From the NCBI RefSeq assembly GCF_020171365.1, contig NZ_JAIUZO010000002.1, positions 434,001 through 498,000 of the forward strand: a stretch of 64,000 nucleotides of DNA, written 5' to 3'. This stretch comes from Qipengyuania gaetbuli. GTDB taxonomy: Bacteria; Pseudomonadota; Alphaproteobacteria; Sphingomonadales; Sphingomonadaceae. Made by a program: the position numbers and the translations under genes. Under the pieces are notes generated by a model. That model searched no databases, was not told the origin of the DNA, and saw only the letters and a program-made list of their open reading frames with translations. This document shows positions 53,340 through 61,396 of this stretch, piece by piece (the stretch's first letter is position 1; each line of letters starts with the position of its first letter).

Positions 53340-53929
53340 GCGATCGCGCGGCTCTTGCGCAGGGTCTGGTAAGCTGCGACCACCTTGCCCAGCCGCGCCT
53401 CGTGAGTGCGGTCGCCGCCATTGCGGTCGGGGTGGTAGCGGCGCACCAGTTCGGAATAGCGCCGCCTCAGCCTGGTGCGGTCAACGTCCAGCCCGAGGCC
53501 CATCGTGTCGAGCGCCTCTGCCTCTTCCCTGCTGAAGCGTCCGTCCATCGACATCTCGGCCTGCCTGCGCGCGCGGCTCTTGATGCCGTTGGCGCGTGCC
53601 GAGATCGCTTCCAGCGGGTCGTCGTAATCGGCCCAGCGCGGCATTCCGTCGACGCCGGCAGTGGGACGGAAGCTCGGGCTCTCGGTGCGCCACCCGCTTG
53701 CCGGGGCCTGCGCCTCGAGGATTTCCTCTGCGGTCATGCCTTCGAACCAGTCGTATCCGGCATTGAATTCGCGCACGTGGTCAAGGCACATCCAGCGCCA
53801 GCTTCCCGGTCCGTCGAAGCCGTGCCCGGCCGTTCCCGGCGCGCGGAATTCGCCTGCCTCGGTGCAGGCGGGATGATCGCAGGTTCTTCTTTCGGCTTCG
53901 TGCCGTCCGTGAAACTTTGTCTGGCGCAT
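53336..53929 (-). CDS. J-domain protein
   Basis: A 197-residue protein. The N-terminal part has two CxxC-like elements (RTCDHPACTEAGEF and RWMCLDHVREF) that could bind zinc. The last 60 residues form a J domain with the HPD motif in RRRYSELVRRYHPDRNGGD, which stimulates DnaK ATPase. It is divergent from bolA by 60 bp, and cobS is 2.4 kb away, a conserved neighbourhood in alphaproteobacteria. Confidence 0.9.
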   Translation of the reverse strand: MRQTKFHGRHEAERRTCDHPACTEAGEFRAPGTAGHGFDGPGSWRWMCLDHVREFNAGYDWFEGMTAEEILEAQAPASGWRTESPSFRPTAGVDGMPRWADYDDPLEAISARANGIKSRARRQAEMSMDGRFSREEAEALDTMGLGLDVDRTRLRRRYSELVRRYHPDRNGGDRTHEARLGKVVAAYQTLRKSRAIA

Positions 53930-53989
53930 TCGTTCTAGGATGGGGAGCGAAACGCTGTATGGGAAGAGGCAGCAAGGAGAAGCGAACGC

Positions 53990-54262
53990 ATGGCAGGACC
54001 GGTTCAGCAGGAGATGGAACGGCTTTTGACCGGGGCTTTCGCGCCTACGCGCCTCGAAGTGATCAACGACAGCGCCAAGCACCACGGCCATGCCGGCGAC
54101 GACGGCAGCGGCGAATCGCATTTCACCGTCGTGATCGAGGCACCCGCCTTTGCTGGCAAGAGCCGCCTCGAGCGCCAGCGCATGGTCAACCGCGCGCTGG
54201 GCGACATTCCGGGCGAGCGCGTCCACGCCCTTTCCATCCAGGCATCCGCACCGACACCATAA
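53990..54262 (+). CDS. bolA: BolA family protein
   Basis: A 90-residue BolA-fold protein. NDSAKHHGHAGDDGSGESHFTVVIEA and the SRLERQRMVNRALGDIPGERVHALSIQA helix-strand are typical. BolA proteins work with monothiol glutaredoxins on iron-sulphur cluster handling and in stress morphology. An unusually polar HGHAGDDGSG loop carries the histidine ligand. ATG 53990 has GGAGAAG before it. It is followed by the pirin gene. Confidence 0.95.
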   Translation: MAGPVQQEMERLLTGAFAPTRLEVINDSAKHHGHAGDDGSGESHFTVVIEAPAFAGKSRLERQRMVNRALGDIPGERVHALSIQASAPTP

Positions 54263-54272
54263 GGGAACCGAG

Positions 54273-55163
54273 ATGAGCCAGATCGACCTGACGCTTACGC
54301 CGACAACCCACGACCTCGGCCAGTTCGAGGTCCGACGGGTTCTCCCGGCCAAGAAGCGGACGATGGTCGGCCCCTTCATCTTCGTCGACCAGTTCGGGCC
54401 TGCGCAGCTCGACCTCGGCACGGGCATGGACGTGCGCCCGCATCCGCACATCAACCTCGCCACGGTGACCTGGCTGTTCGAGGGCGCGATCGAGCACCGC
54501 GACAGTATCGGCAGTTTCTCGACGATCCGTCCGGGGCAGGTGAATTTGATGACCGCCGGGCGCGGCATCGTGCATTCCGAACGCTCGCCCGCGGCAGAGC
54601 GCAAGGCGGGGCCGAAACTCTACGGCATGCAGACCTGGCTCGCCCTGCCCGACGGGCGCGAGGAAATCGACCCGGCCTTCGAGGCGGTGACCGAGCTTCC
54701 CATCGTCGAGGACGGGCGCGCGCGGGCAATCGTCATCATGGGCGAATTGTGGGGCGAACGCGCGCCCACCACCACCTATGCCGACACCATCTATGCCGAG
54801 ATCATGCTGGAAGCGGGCGGCGCCATCCCGATCGAGGAAGACGCCGACGAACGCGCGCTGATGCTGGTCGGCGGTGAGGCGAGCGTCGACGGGCACGAGC
54901 TGGAGCAATACACGCTCAACATCCTCCAGCCAGGCCGCGACATGACGCTGGAAAGCAGGACCGGCGCGCGCGTCATGCTGCTGGGCGGCGAAGCGTTCGA
55001 GACCAAGCGTCATGCCTGGTGGAACTTCGTCAGCTCGCGCCGCGAGCGCATCCAGCAGGCCAAGGAAGACTGGCGCAACCACCGCTTCCCCGAAATCCCG
55101 GGCGACAGCGAAGAGCGCATCGAACTGCCGGAAGGCGAGCCGAAGACCGTTACCTATCCGTGA
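54273..55163 (+). CDS. pirin family protein
   Basis: A 296-residue bicupin. The first cupin has the metal triad in MDVRPHPHINLATVTWLFEGAIEHRDS, and GQVNLMTAGRGIVHSER follows. The second half is the pirin C-terminal cupin. Members include quercetinases and transcription cofactors; redox or flavonoid activity is possible. ATG 54273 follows bolA by 10 bp, and the SDR gene starts 10 bp later. Confidence 0.92.
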   Translation: MSQIDLTLTPTTHDLGQFEVRRVLPAKKRTMVGPFIFVDQFGPAQLDLGTGMDVRPHPHINLATVTWLFEGAIEHRDSIGSFSTIRPGQVNLMTAGRGIVHSERSPAAERKAGPKLYGMQTWLALPDGREEIDPAFEAVTELPIVEDGRARAIVIMGELWGERAPTTTYADTIYAEIMLEAGGAIPIEEDADERALMLVGGEASVDGHELEQYTLNILQPGRDMTLESRTGARVMLLGGEAFETKRHAWWNFVSSRRERIQQAKEDWRNHRFPEIPGDSEERIELPEGEPKTVTYP

Positions 55164-55173
55164 GGGGGACCAC

Positions 55174-55989
55174 ATGAGTTTCGAGGGAAAGACCGCCTGG
55201 ATCACCGGCGCATCGAGCGGCATCGGGGCCGTGCTGGCGAAGGAATGGGCTGCGCGCGGCGCCGCCATCATCCTGTCGGGCCGCGACGAGGCGCGCCTTG
55301 CCGAAGTCGCCGCCAGCCTGCCCACCGAAACGCTCGTCCTCCCCTTCGACGTGCGCGACGAGGCCGCGATGCAGGCCGCAACGGACAAGGCCACCGGCTG
55401 GAAGGGCCATGTCGACATCTTCGTCGCCAATGCCGGCATTTCGCAGCGCAGCCCGGCGGTCGACACCGCGATGCAGGTCTACCGCGACATCATCGAGGTC
55501 GACCTCACCGCGCAGATCGCCGCGACGCAGGCGCTTCTGCCGCACTTCACGGCGCGCGGCAGCGGGCATTTGATGTTCATCTCCTCCATCGCGGGCAAGG
55601 TCGGCGTGCCCATGCGTACGGCCTATTGCGCGGCCAAGCACGGCCTCATCGGCTATGCCGACGCGCTGCGCGGCGAATTGTCGCAGAGCGGTATCGCCGT
55701 CCACGTCGTGTGCCCCGGCTCGGTCGCAACCGATGTCAGCCGGAACGCACTGACTGCCGACGGCAGCAAGCGCGGGCGCAGCGACAAGGTCATCGACAAC
55801 GGCATTCCCCCGCAAGAGGCCGCTCGCCGCATCATCGACGCGGTCGAGGCAGGCGAGCGCGAGATCATCGTAGCCGAGGGCATGGAGCAGGCGATGGGCG
55901 AAAGCCGCCGCACGCCCGACGCCATGTTCGACCAGGTCGCGGCCATGGTGGCGGCGGGCTACATGGAAAAGATGCAGGCAGAAGACTGA
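55174..55989 (+). CDS. short-chain dehydrogenase/reductase
   Basis: A 271-residue classical SDR. TGASSGIG is the cofactor loop, NAG the strand-4 motif, and Ser of ISSIAGKV with YCAAK give the Ser-Tyr-Lys triad. It reduces or oxidises a carbonyl or alcohol with NAD(P); substrate unknown. GTGAGGGGGACC lies before ATG 55174. Its stop TGA overlaps the start of the next hydrolase (TGATG). Confidence 0.93.
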   Translation: MSFEGKTAWITGASSGIGAVLAKEWAARGAAIILSGRDEARLAEVAASLPTETLVLPFDVRDEAAMQAATDKATGWKGHVDIFVANAGISQRSPAVDTAMQVYRDIIEVDLTAQIAATQALLPHFTARGSGHLMFISSIAGKVGVPMRTAYCAAKHGLIGYADALRGELSQSGIAVHVVCPGSVATDVSRNALTADGSKRGRSDKVIDNGIPPQEAARRIIDAVEAGEREIIVAEGMEQAMGESRRTPDAMFDQVAAMVAAGYMEKMQAED

Positions 55990-56891
55990 TGGACTGGCCA
56001 CAGACCCGCGTCACCCTCGCCAACGGCATCGAACTCGACACCGTCGACACCGGCCCGCGCGATGCGCCGGTGCTCATTTTCTTGCACGGCTTTCCGGAAA
56101 GCCACCGGACCTGGCGCCACCAGATCGCCCATTTCGAGGACCGCTACCGCTGCATCGCCGCCGACCAGCGCGGCTATCGCGGCTCGTCCAAGCCCGAAGG
56201 CGTGGACAGCTACACGCCCGACAAGATCGTGGGCGACGTCTTGCTGCTGGCAGAGGCGCTGGGCGTCGACAAATTCACCATCGTCGGCCACGACTGGGGC
56301 GGCGCGATCGCCTGGGGCGTGGCGATGGCGGGCCAGATGACCGGCAAGGTCACGCGCGCGGTCGTCGCCAACGCGCCGCACCACGCGGTCTTCCAGAAGC
56401 TGCTCTACACCTCCCCCGTCCAGCGCGAGGCGAGCCAGTACATGCGCGGCTTCCGCGATCCGGCGAAGGAGGCGCTGGTGCAGGAGAAAGGCCTCTTCGG
56501 CATCCTCGAGGACCAGATCCGCTGGGACGCGCCCGACAAGATGGAACCGGCAGAGCGCATGCGCCTGCTGGAGGACTGGCAGGACCGCGACGCCGCGATC
56601 GCCATGCTCAACTGGTACCGCGCCAGCCCGATCGACATCCCGCCGCTCGATGCGCCCTATGAAGTGCCCGAAGGCTGGGCTCCTGCACCCTTCCCGCCGA
56701 TCACCATCCCGACACTGGTTATCTGGGCGCAGGACGACCTCGCCCTGCCGCCGGAGAATACCGACGAGCTGGACCGGCACGTGTCCGACCTGACACTGGT
56801 GAAGGTGCCCGATTGCGGCCACTTCGTGCCGTGGGAAGCGCCCGATGCGGTCAATTCCGCGATGGAGGAATTCTTCGCGCGGACGGCCTAG
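55989..56891 (+). CDS. alpha/beta hydrolase, epoxide hydrolase-like
   Basis: A 300-residue alpha/beta-hydrolase close in motif layout to the gene at 34715. FLHGFPESHRTWRHQI holds the oxyanion HG, GHDWGGAIAW places Asp at the nucleophile, DQRGYRGSSKPEG follows, and CGHFVPWEAPDAV supplies His. It could be an epoxide hydrolase or haloalkane dehalogenase. Coupling to the SDR suggests a shared pathway. Its stop shares CTAG with the convergent DUF2332 gene. Confidence 0.9.
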   Translation: MDWPQTRVTLANGIELDTVDTGPRDAPVLIFLHGFPESHRTWRHQIAHFEDRYRCIAADQRGYRGSSKPEGVDSYTPDKIVGDVLLLAEALGVDKFTIVGHDWGGAIAWGVAMAGQMTGKVTRAVVANAPHHAVFQKLLYTSPVQREASQYMRGFRDPAKEALVQEKGLFGILEDQIRWDAPDKMEPAERMRLLEDWQDRDAAIAMLNWYRASPIDIPPLDAPYEVPEGWAPAPFPPITIPTLVIWAQDDLALPPENTDELDRHVSDLTLVKVPDCGHFVPWEAPDAVNSAMEEFFARTA

Positions 56892-57955
56892 CCGCCGAGC
56901 CACTCCACCCACGCGCCGTGGGGATGCGCATTGGCGAGATGCACTTGGACTTCGCCGCCCGGCAAGTACCGCACCTTGAGTTCGTGCGCGAAGGTCTCGC
57001 GGTTGGTTTCGAGGCTGACATGGGCGAAGGGGTGCTCTGCATCCGCACGCGCGCCTGCAGCCTGCATGGCCGCCTCGATCCGCGCCTGTGTCGCGTCGGG
57101 AAGGTATTGCCACATGATCGAATGGGCGAGCACGCGGGTGACGCCTGCTTCCTGCTCGCGCGCCAGTTCCTGCTCGACCCAGTCGCCTGCATCCATGCGC
57201 TCGATGGCAGGCGGCATCTGCTTTGCCAGCGCAATCGCGGCATCGATCCGGGCCATCCGGCCGGTCGCCTCGGGCCAGACGTAGCTCTTGAGGCGCAGCG
57301 CCTCCTCCTCTTCGGCCAGATCGACCGGCGCGATGTCGCTGCCGCGCGCATCGGCGAACTCGATGGCGGCGGCAGGCGGCGGATTGCCGCGCCATTCGGG
57401 GGCAATCCGCATCCAGCTGGCCGCAGGGCCCGTCTCCACCCCGCCGAGGTCGTAATGATAGCGGCCCATCATCGTGTTGATCCCCGCGCTGGCACCGATT
57501 TCGAGGAATTCGAAGCGCGGCGTCGTCCGCCCGTCCGCCAGCCACAACAGTGCGGCGGCAAAGCTGGCCGAGCGGCCTGCCTCGTTGGTCTGCGGCGGCC
57601 CGTCGAGCCACGGCATCAGGCGCGCGTCATGCGCTTCCACGATCTCCAGCAGCAGCGCATCGACATCGGCTTGCGAGGCGACGCGCCCGGCATAGACGTC
57701 CGCCAGCCGCGGCTCCTCTCCCGTCAGCAGCAAATTATGGATGCCGCCTGCTATCCTCAGCGGCATGGCATCGCGCAGCGACAGTCCCTGCCAGGCGAAA
57801 ATCCGGCGCGCGGTGGCAGCCTCGCTTGCTTCCAGCGCCAGCAGTGCGCGGACCACCATCGCCGTTCCGGGAGCGCCGGCATTCTCGGCATGACGGGCCT
57901 GCCATTCGATGGCTTCGGGCACCGATACGATTTCCATTACCGCGCCGTCCGCCAT
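56888..57955 (-). CDS. DUF2332 family protein
   Basis: A 355-residue protein of DUF2332, conserved in alphaproteobacteria and actinobacteria. It contains a Rossmann-like [25 protein letters not shown] loop near the middle and [20 protein letters not shown] towards the C terminus, similar to SAM-binding folds. Methyltransferase activity is possible but unproven. It diverges from hisG by 44 bp. Confidence 0.85.
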   Translation of the reverse strand: MADGAVMEIVSVPEAIEWQARHAENAGAPGTAMVVRALLALEASEAATARRIFAWQGLSLRDAMPLRIAGGIHNLLLTGEEPRLADVYAGRVASQADVDALLLEIVEAHDARLMPWLDGPPQTNEAGRSASFAAALLWLADGRTTPRFEFLEIGASAGINTMMGRYHYDLGGVETGPAASWMRIAPEWRGNPPPAAAIEFADARGSDIAPVDLAEEEEALRLKSYVWPEATGRMARIDAAIALAKQMPPAIERMDAGDWVEQELAREQEAGVTRVLAHSIMWQYLPDATQARIEAAMQAAGARADAEHPFAHVSLETNRETFAHELKVRYLPGGEVQVHLANAHPHGAWVEWLGG

Positions 57956-57999
57956 ATGCGTTGCCCTTTCTGCCTCGTGTCACTATCTGCCGCCACGCA

Positions 58000-58653
58000 A
58001 TGACCAACAGCCTGACCTTTGCCATTCCCAAGGGGCGCATCCTCGACGAAGCGCTGCCCGTGATGGCGCGTGCCGGCGTGGTGCCCGAGGATGGCTTTCA
58101 CGACAAGGCCAACCGCTCGCTCACCTTCGCCACGACGCGCGACGACATGCGCCTGATCCGCGTGCGCGCCTTCGACGTGGCGACGTTCGTGGCGCATGGC
58201 GCGGCGCAACTGGGCATCGTCGGGTCCGACGTGATCGAGGAGTTCGACTATGCCGAACTCTACGCGCCGGTCGATCTCGACATCGGCCACTGCCACCTCG
58301 CCGTGGCGGAGCCGAAGGGCGCGCAAGGCACCAGCAGCGCCAGCCACCTGCGCGTTGCCACCAAGTATCCCAACATCACCCGCCGCCATTTCGAGCGGAT
58401 GGGCATCCAGGCCGAATGCGTGAAGCTGAACGGGGCGATGGAAATCGCGCCCGAGCTGGGCCTTGCAGGCCGCATCGTCGACCTCGTCTCGACCGGCACG
58501 ACGCTGCGCGAGAACGGGCTTGTCGAAACCAGCCGCATCATGGACATTTCCGCGCGCCTGATCGTCAACCGCGCCGCGCTGAAGACCGATCCGCGCGTTG
58601 CCGCACTGGTCGAGGCCTTCCGCGCCATCAGCGAAGAGCGGAGCGCCGCCTGA
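58000..58653 (+). CDS. hisG: ATP phosphoribosyltransferase, short form
   Basis: A 217-residue HisG(S) catalytic subunit starting histidine synthesis from ATP and [20 protein letters not shown] and [16 protein letters not shown] are present, and [12 protein letters not shown] is the PRPP loop. The short form lacks the ACT regulatory domain and needs a HisZ partner, which is not seen in this window. ATG 58000 is chosen. Its stop overlaps the hisD start as TGATG. Confidence 0.95.
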   Translation: MTNSLTFAIPKGRILDEALPVMARAGVVPEDGFHDKANRSLTFATTRDDMRLIRVRAFDVATFVAHGAAQLGIVGSDVIEEFDYAELYAPVDLDIGHCHLAVAEPKGAQGTSSASHLRVATKYPNITRRHFERMGIQAECVKLNGAMEIAPELGLAGRIVDLVSTGTTLRENGLVETSRIMDISARLIVNRAALKTDPRVAALVEAFRAISEERSAA

Positions 58654-59942
58654 TGCTGATGCTGAAGACGAGCGACGAAGGCTTCGAGGCGAAGTTCACC
58701 AAGGTCGTGCGCGACCGCCGCGAAAGCGACGTGCAGGTCGGCCGGGACGTGTCCGCCATCCTCCACGAGGTGCGCGAGCGCGGCGACAAGGCGCTGGTCG
58801 AATACACCACGCGCTTCGACGGCCACAATCTCTCCACCGAGGACGACTGGTCGATCTCGAAGGAAACCTGCGAAGACGCGTACAAGGCGCTCGACGCGGA
58901 CCTGCGCGAGGCGCTGGAAACCGCTGCCGAACGTATCCGCGCCTATCACGAAGGCCAGCTGCCCGAAGACCGCGACTATACCGATGCCATCGGCATGCGG
59001 CTCGGTGCGCGCTGGACGGCGGTCGATGCGGCGGGGCTCTACGTCCCCGGCGGGCGTGCGGCCTATCCCTCCTCGCTGCTGATGAACGCCATTCCCGCCA
59101 AGGTCGCGGGCGTCGGGCGCCTTGTCGTCACCACCCCCACGCCCAAGGGCGAGGTGAACCCGCTGGTGCTGGCCGCCGCGCATATCGCCGGGGTGGACGA
59201 GATCTACCGCGTCGGCGGGGCGCAGGCGGTGGCCGCGCTCGCCTATGGCACGCAGCGCATCAAGCGCGTCGACGTCGTCACCGGTCCCGGCAATGCCTGG
59301 GTCGCGGAAGCCAAGCGCCAGCTTTACGGCGTGGTTGGCATCGACATGGTGGCAGGCCCCAGCGAAATCCTCGTTATTGCCGACGGCAAGAACAATCCCG
59401 AATGGATCGCCGCGGACCTGTTGAGCCAGGCCGAACACGACCCGACCAGCCAGTCGATCCTGATCACCGACGATGCGCGCTTTGCCGCGCAGGTCGAAGA
59501 TGCGGTCGACCTCGCCCTGATGAAGCTGCCGACCGCCAAGACGGCGCGGGCCAGCTGGGACGCGCACGGCCTGATCGTCGTGGTCGACGGCCTCGAGGAC
59601 GCGATACCGCTCGCCGACCGGCTGGCCGCCGAACACGTCGAGATCGCCGTGGACGATCCCGAGCCGCTGTTCGCAAAGCTTCGCCATGCAGGCAGCGTCT
59701 TCCTCGGTCGCAATACGCCCGAAGCCGTCGGCGACTACATCGCCGGGCCCAACCACGTCCTTCCCACCGGCCGCCGCGCGCGTTTTGCGAGCGGGTTGTC
59801 GGTGCTCGACTTCATGAAGCGCACCAGCTTCATCGGTGCCAGCCAAGGCGCGCTCGAAGCCATCGGGCCCGCCGCCGTGCGCCTTGCCGAGGCGGAAGGC
59901 CTCCCCGCGCACGCCCTTTCGATTTCCAAGAGACTGTCATGA
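58653..59942 (+). CDS. hisD: histidinol dehydrogenase
   Basis: A 429-residue zinc enzyme that oxidises L-histidinol to histidine in two NAD+-linked steps. DAAGLYVPGGRAAYPSSLLMNAIPAKVAG, VDMVAGPSEILVIAD and LLSQAEHDPTSQSILIT contain the zinc and catalytic residues, and AGPNHVLPTGRRARFASGLSVLDF closes the active site. Two ATGs (58653, 58659) are possible starts. The stop overlaps nusB as ATGA. Confidence 0.97.
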   Translation: MLMLKTSDEGFEAKFTKVVRDRRESDVQVGRDVSAILHEVRERGDKALVEYTTRFDGHNLSTEDDWSISKETCEDAYKALDADLREALETAAERIRAYHEGQLPEDRDYTDAIGMRLGARWTAVDAAGLYVPGGRAAYPSSLLMNAIPAKVAGVGRLVVTTPTPKGEVNPLVLAAAHIAGVDEIYRVGGAQAVAALAYGTQRIKRVDVVTGPGNAWVAEAKRQLYGVVGIDMVAGPSEILVIADGKNNPEWIAADLLSQAEHDPTSQSILITDDARFAAQVEDAVDLALMKLPTAKTARASWDAHGLIVVVDGLEDAIPLADRLAAEHVEIAVDDPEPLFAKLRHAGSVFLGRNTPEAVGDYIAGPNHVLPTGRRARFASGLSVLDFMKRTSFIGASQGALEAIGPAAVRLAEAEGLPAHALSISKRLS

Positions 59943-60391
59943 GCAACAACCCTCGTTCGCAGGCCCGCAGCGCCGCCCGCCTCGGCGCCGTCCAGGCGCT
60001 TTACCAGCAGCAGATGGAAGGCACGGCCACCGCCCGCCTCCTCGACGAATTCCACCAGCACCGCCTCGGCAAGGTGATCGAGGACGAGGAATATGCCGAG
60101 GCCGATGTCGAGTTCTTCGACGATATCGTGAAGGGCGTCGATGCCCGCCGCGGCGAGATCGACGACCTGATTGCCGCGCGCCTCGCCTCTGGCTGGACGC
60201 TCGCCCGTCTCGACAAGACCATGCTGCAGATCCTGCGCGCCGGCAGCTACGAACTGCTCGCCCGCGCCGACGTGCCCATGGCCGCCGCGATCAGCGAATA
60301 TGTCGACGTCGCCAAGGCCTTCTTCGACGACCGCGAGGCGAAGTTCGTCAACGGCATCCTCGACGCGGTCGCCAAAGAGATCGGACGCTGA
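59939..60391 (+). CDS. nusB: transcription antitermination factor NusB
   Basis: A 150-residue all-helical protein that binds boxA RNA with S10 to support rRNA transcription antitermination. SAARLGAVQALYQQQMEG and ADVEFFDDIVKGVDARRGEID are typical, as is DVPMAAAISEYVDVAKAFFDDREAKFVNGILDAV at the end. ATG 59939 overlaps the hisD stop. The stop TGA is part of the CTGA junction with thiL. Confidence 0.96.
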   Translation: MSNNPRSQARSAARLGAVQALYQQQMEGTATARLLDEFHQHRLGKVIEDEEYAEADVEFFDDIVKGVDARRGEIDDLIAARLASGWTLARLDKTMLQILRAGSYELLARADVPMAAAISEYVDVAKAFFDDREAKFVNGILDAVAKEIGR

Positions 60392-61251
60392 ACGAAGGCG
60401 CCTTCATCGAGGCGCTGAAGGCGCTGGCGACCTCGCCCGCCGCGCGCGGGCTCGAAGACGATGCCGCCGTGCTGCAACTGGGCAGCGAGACGCTGGTCCT
60501 CACCCATGACACCATGGTCGAGGGCGTGCACACGCTCGAGGGGCAGGACCCTGCCGACGTGGCGTGGAAGCTGGTGGCGGTGAACCTGTCCGATTTGGCC
60601 GCCAAGGGCGCCGAGCCGCTCGGCCTTCTGGTGTCGCACATGCTCGGCGACGACGACCACCGTTTCGTCGAGGGGCTTCGTGCCGTCTGCACCGAATACG
60701 GCGTGCCCCTGCTCGGCGGCGACACGGTGCGCAGCGATGGCACGCGCGCATGGGGCTGCACCGCCATCGGCCGGGCGACCCACGTACCCGTCCCTTCGCG
60801 CAGCGGTGCGCAGGCCGGCGATGCGATTTATCTCGGCGGCCCGATCGGGCAGGCACTGCTCGGCTTCGAGGCGCTGCGCGACGGGACCGGCGGGGGCGAG
60901 AGCGCCTATTGCCGCCCGCGCCCTCAGCTTGAACTTGGGCAGGCGCTCGCCCCGAGCGTCACGGCCATGATGGACGTATCGGACGGCCTGCTGCTCGATG
61001 CCTCGCGCATTGCGCATGCGAGCGGCGTGACGCTCCACCTCGACAGCGATGCCATCGCATCCATGGCACCCGAAGGCAGGCTCGAGGAAGCGATGCGCTG
61101 GGGCGACGACTACGTCCTGCTCGCCACCGGACCGGAGGGCCTTGATGCCCACCATCCGGTCACGCGCATCGGCACGGTGCTGGAGCGGGGCGACGAGCCC
61201 TTGCTGCTCGACGGATCGCCGCCCGAAGGCAAACTCGGCTACACGCACTGA
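60388..61251 (+). CDS. thiL: thiamine-monophosphate kinase, probable CTG start
   Basis: A 287-residue kinase that phosphorylates thiamine monophosphate to the diphosphate. GLEDDAAVLQLG, DTMVEGVHT, WKLVAVNLSDLAAKGAEPLG and MMDVSDGLLLDASRIAHASG are the metal and nucleotide sites. The N-terminal NEGAFIEALKALATSPAARG matches the family start, yet no ATG, GTG or TTG lies in frame there. A CTG at 60388 overlapping the nusB stop (CTGA) is the only near-cognate start. The next GTG is inside the ATP-binding region. Confidence 0.9.
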   Translation: MNEGAFIEALKALATSPAARGLEDDAAVLQLGSETLVLTHDTMVEGVHTLEGQDPADVAWKLVAVNLSDLAAKGAEPLGLLVSHMLGDDDHRFVEGLRAVCTEYGVPLLGGDTVRSDGTRAWGCTAIGRATHVPVPSRSGAQAGDAIYLGGPIGQALLGFEALRDGTGGGESAYCRPRPQLELGQALAPSVTAMMDVSDGLLLDASRIAHASGVTLHLDSDAIASMAPEGRLEEAMRWGDDYVLLATGPEGLDAHHPVTRIGTVLERGDEPLLLDGSPPEGKLGYTH

Positions 61252-61253
61252 TA

Positions 61254-61272
61254 TTGCCCGATAGCCGGGCAA
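61254..61272. other. small hairpin after thiL
   Basis: TTGCCCG (61254-61260) pairs with CGGGCAA (61266-61272) across loop ATAGC, starting three bases after the thiL stop. It is followed by A residues, not T, so it is not a typical terminator for thiL but would fit one on the opposite strand. Confidence 0.5.
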
Positions 61273-61300
61273 AAACCCCGCAAAGCCGCCTTTTCGGGCC

Positions 61301-61328
61301 TTGTCAGGCAAGGTTTGGCCCTTATACC
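61301..61328 (+). promoter_or_regulatory. putative hppA promoter
   Basis: TTGTCA (61301-61306) is followed after 16 bp by TATACC (61323-61328). The leader to the GTG start at 61397 would be about 60 bases and contains GGGAGGGGAC as ribosome binding site. Confidence 0.45.
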
Positions 61329-61396
61329 CCTCGGCCACGTGCTCCGACGTCTCCCATGTCGGGTTGCATAATCAAAAAACGGGAGGGGACATTTTC

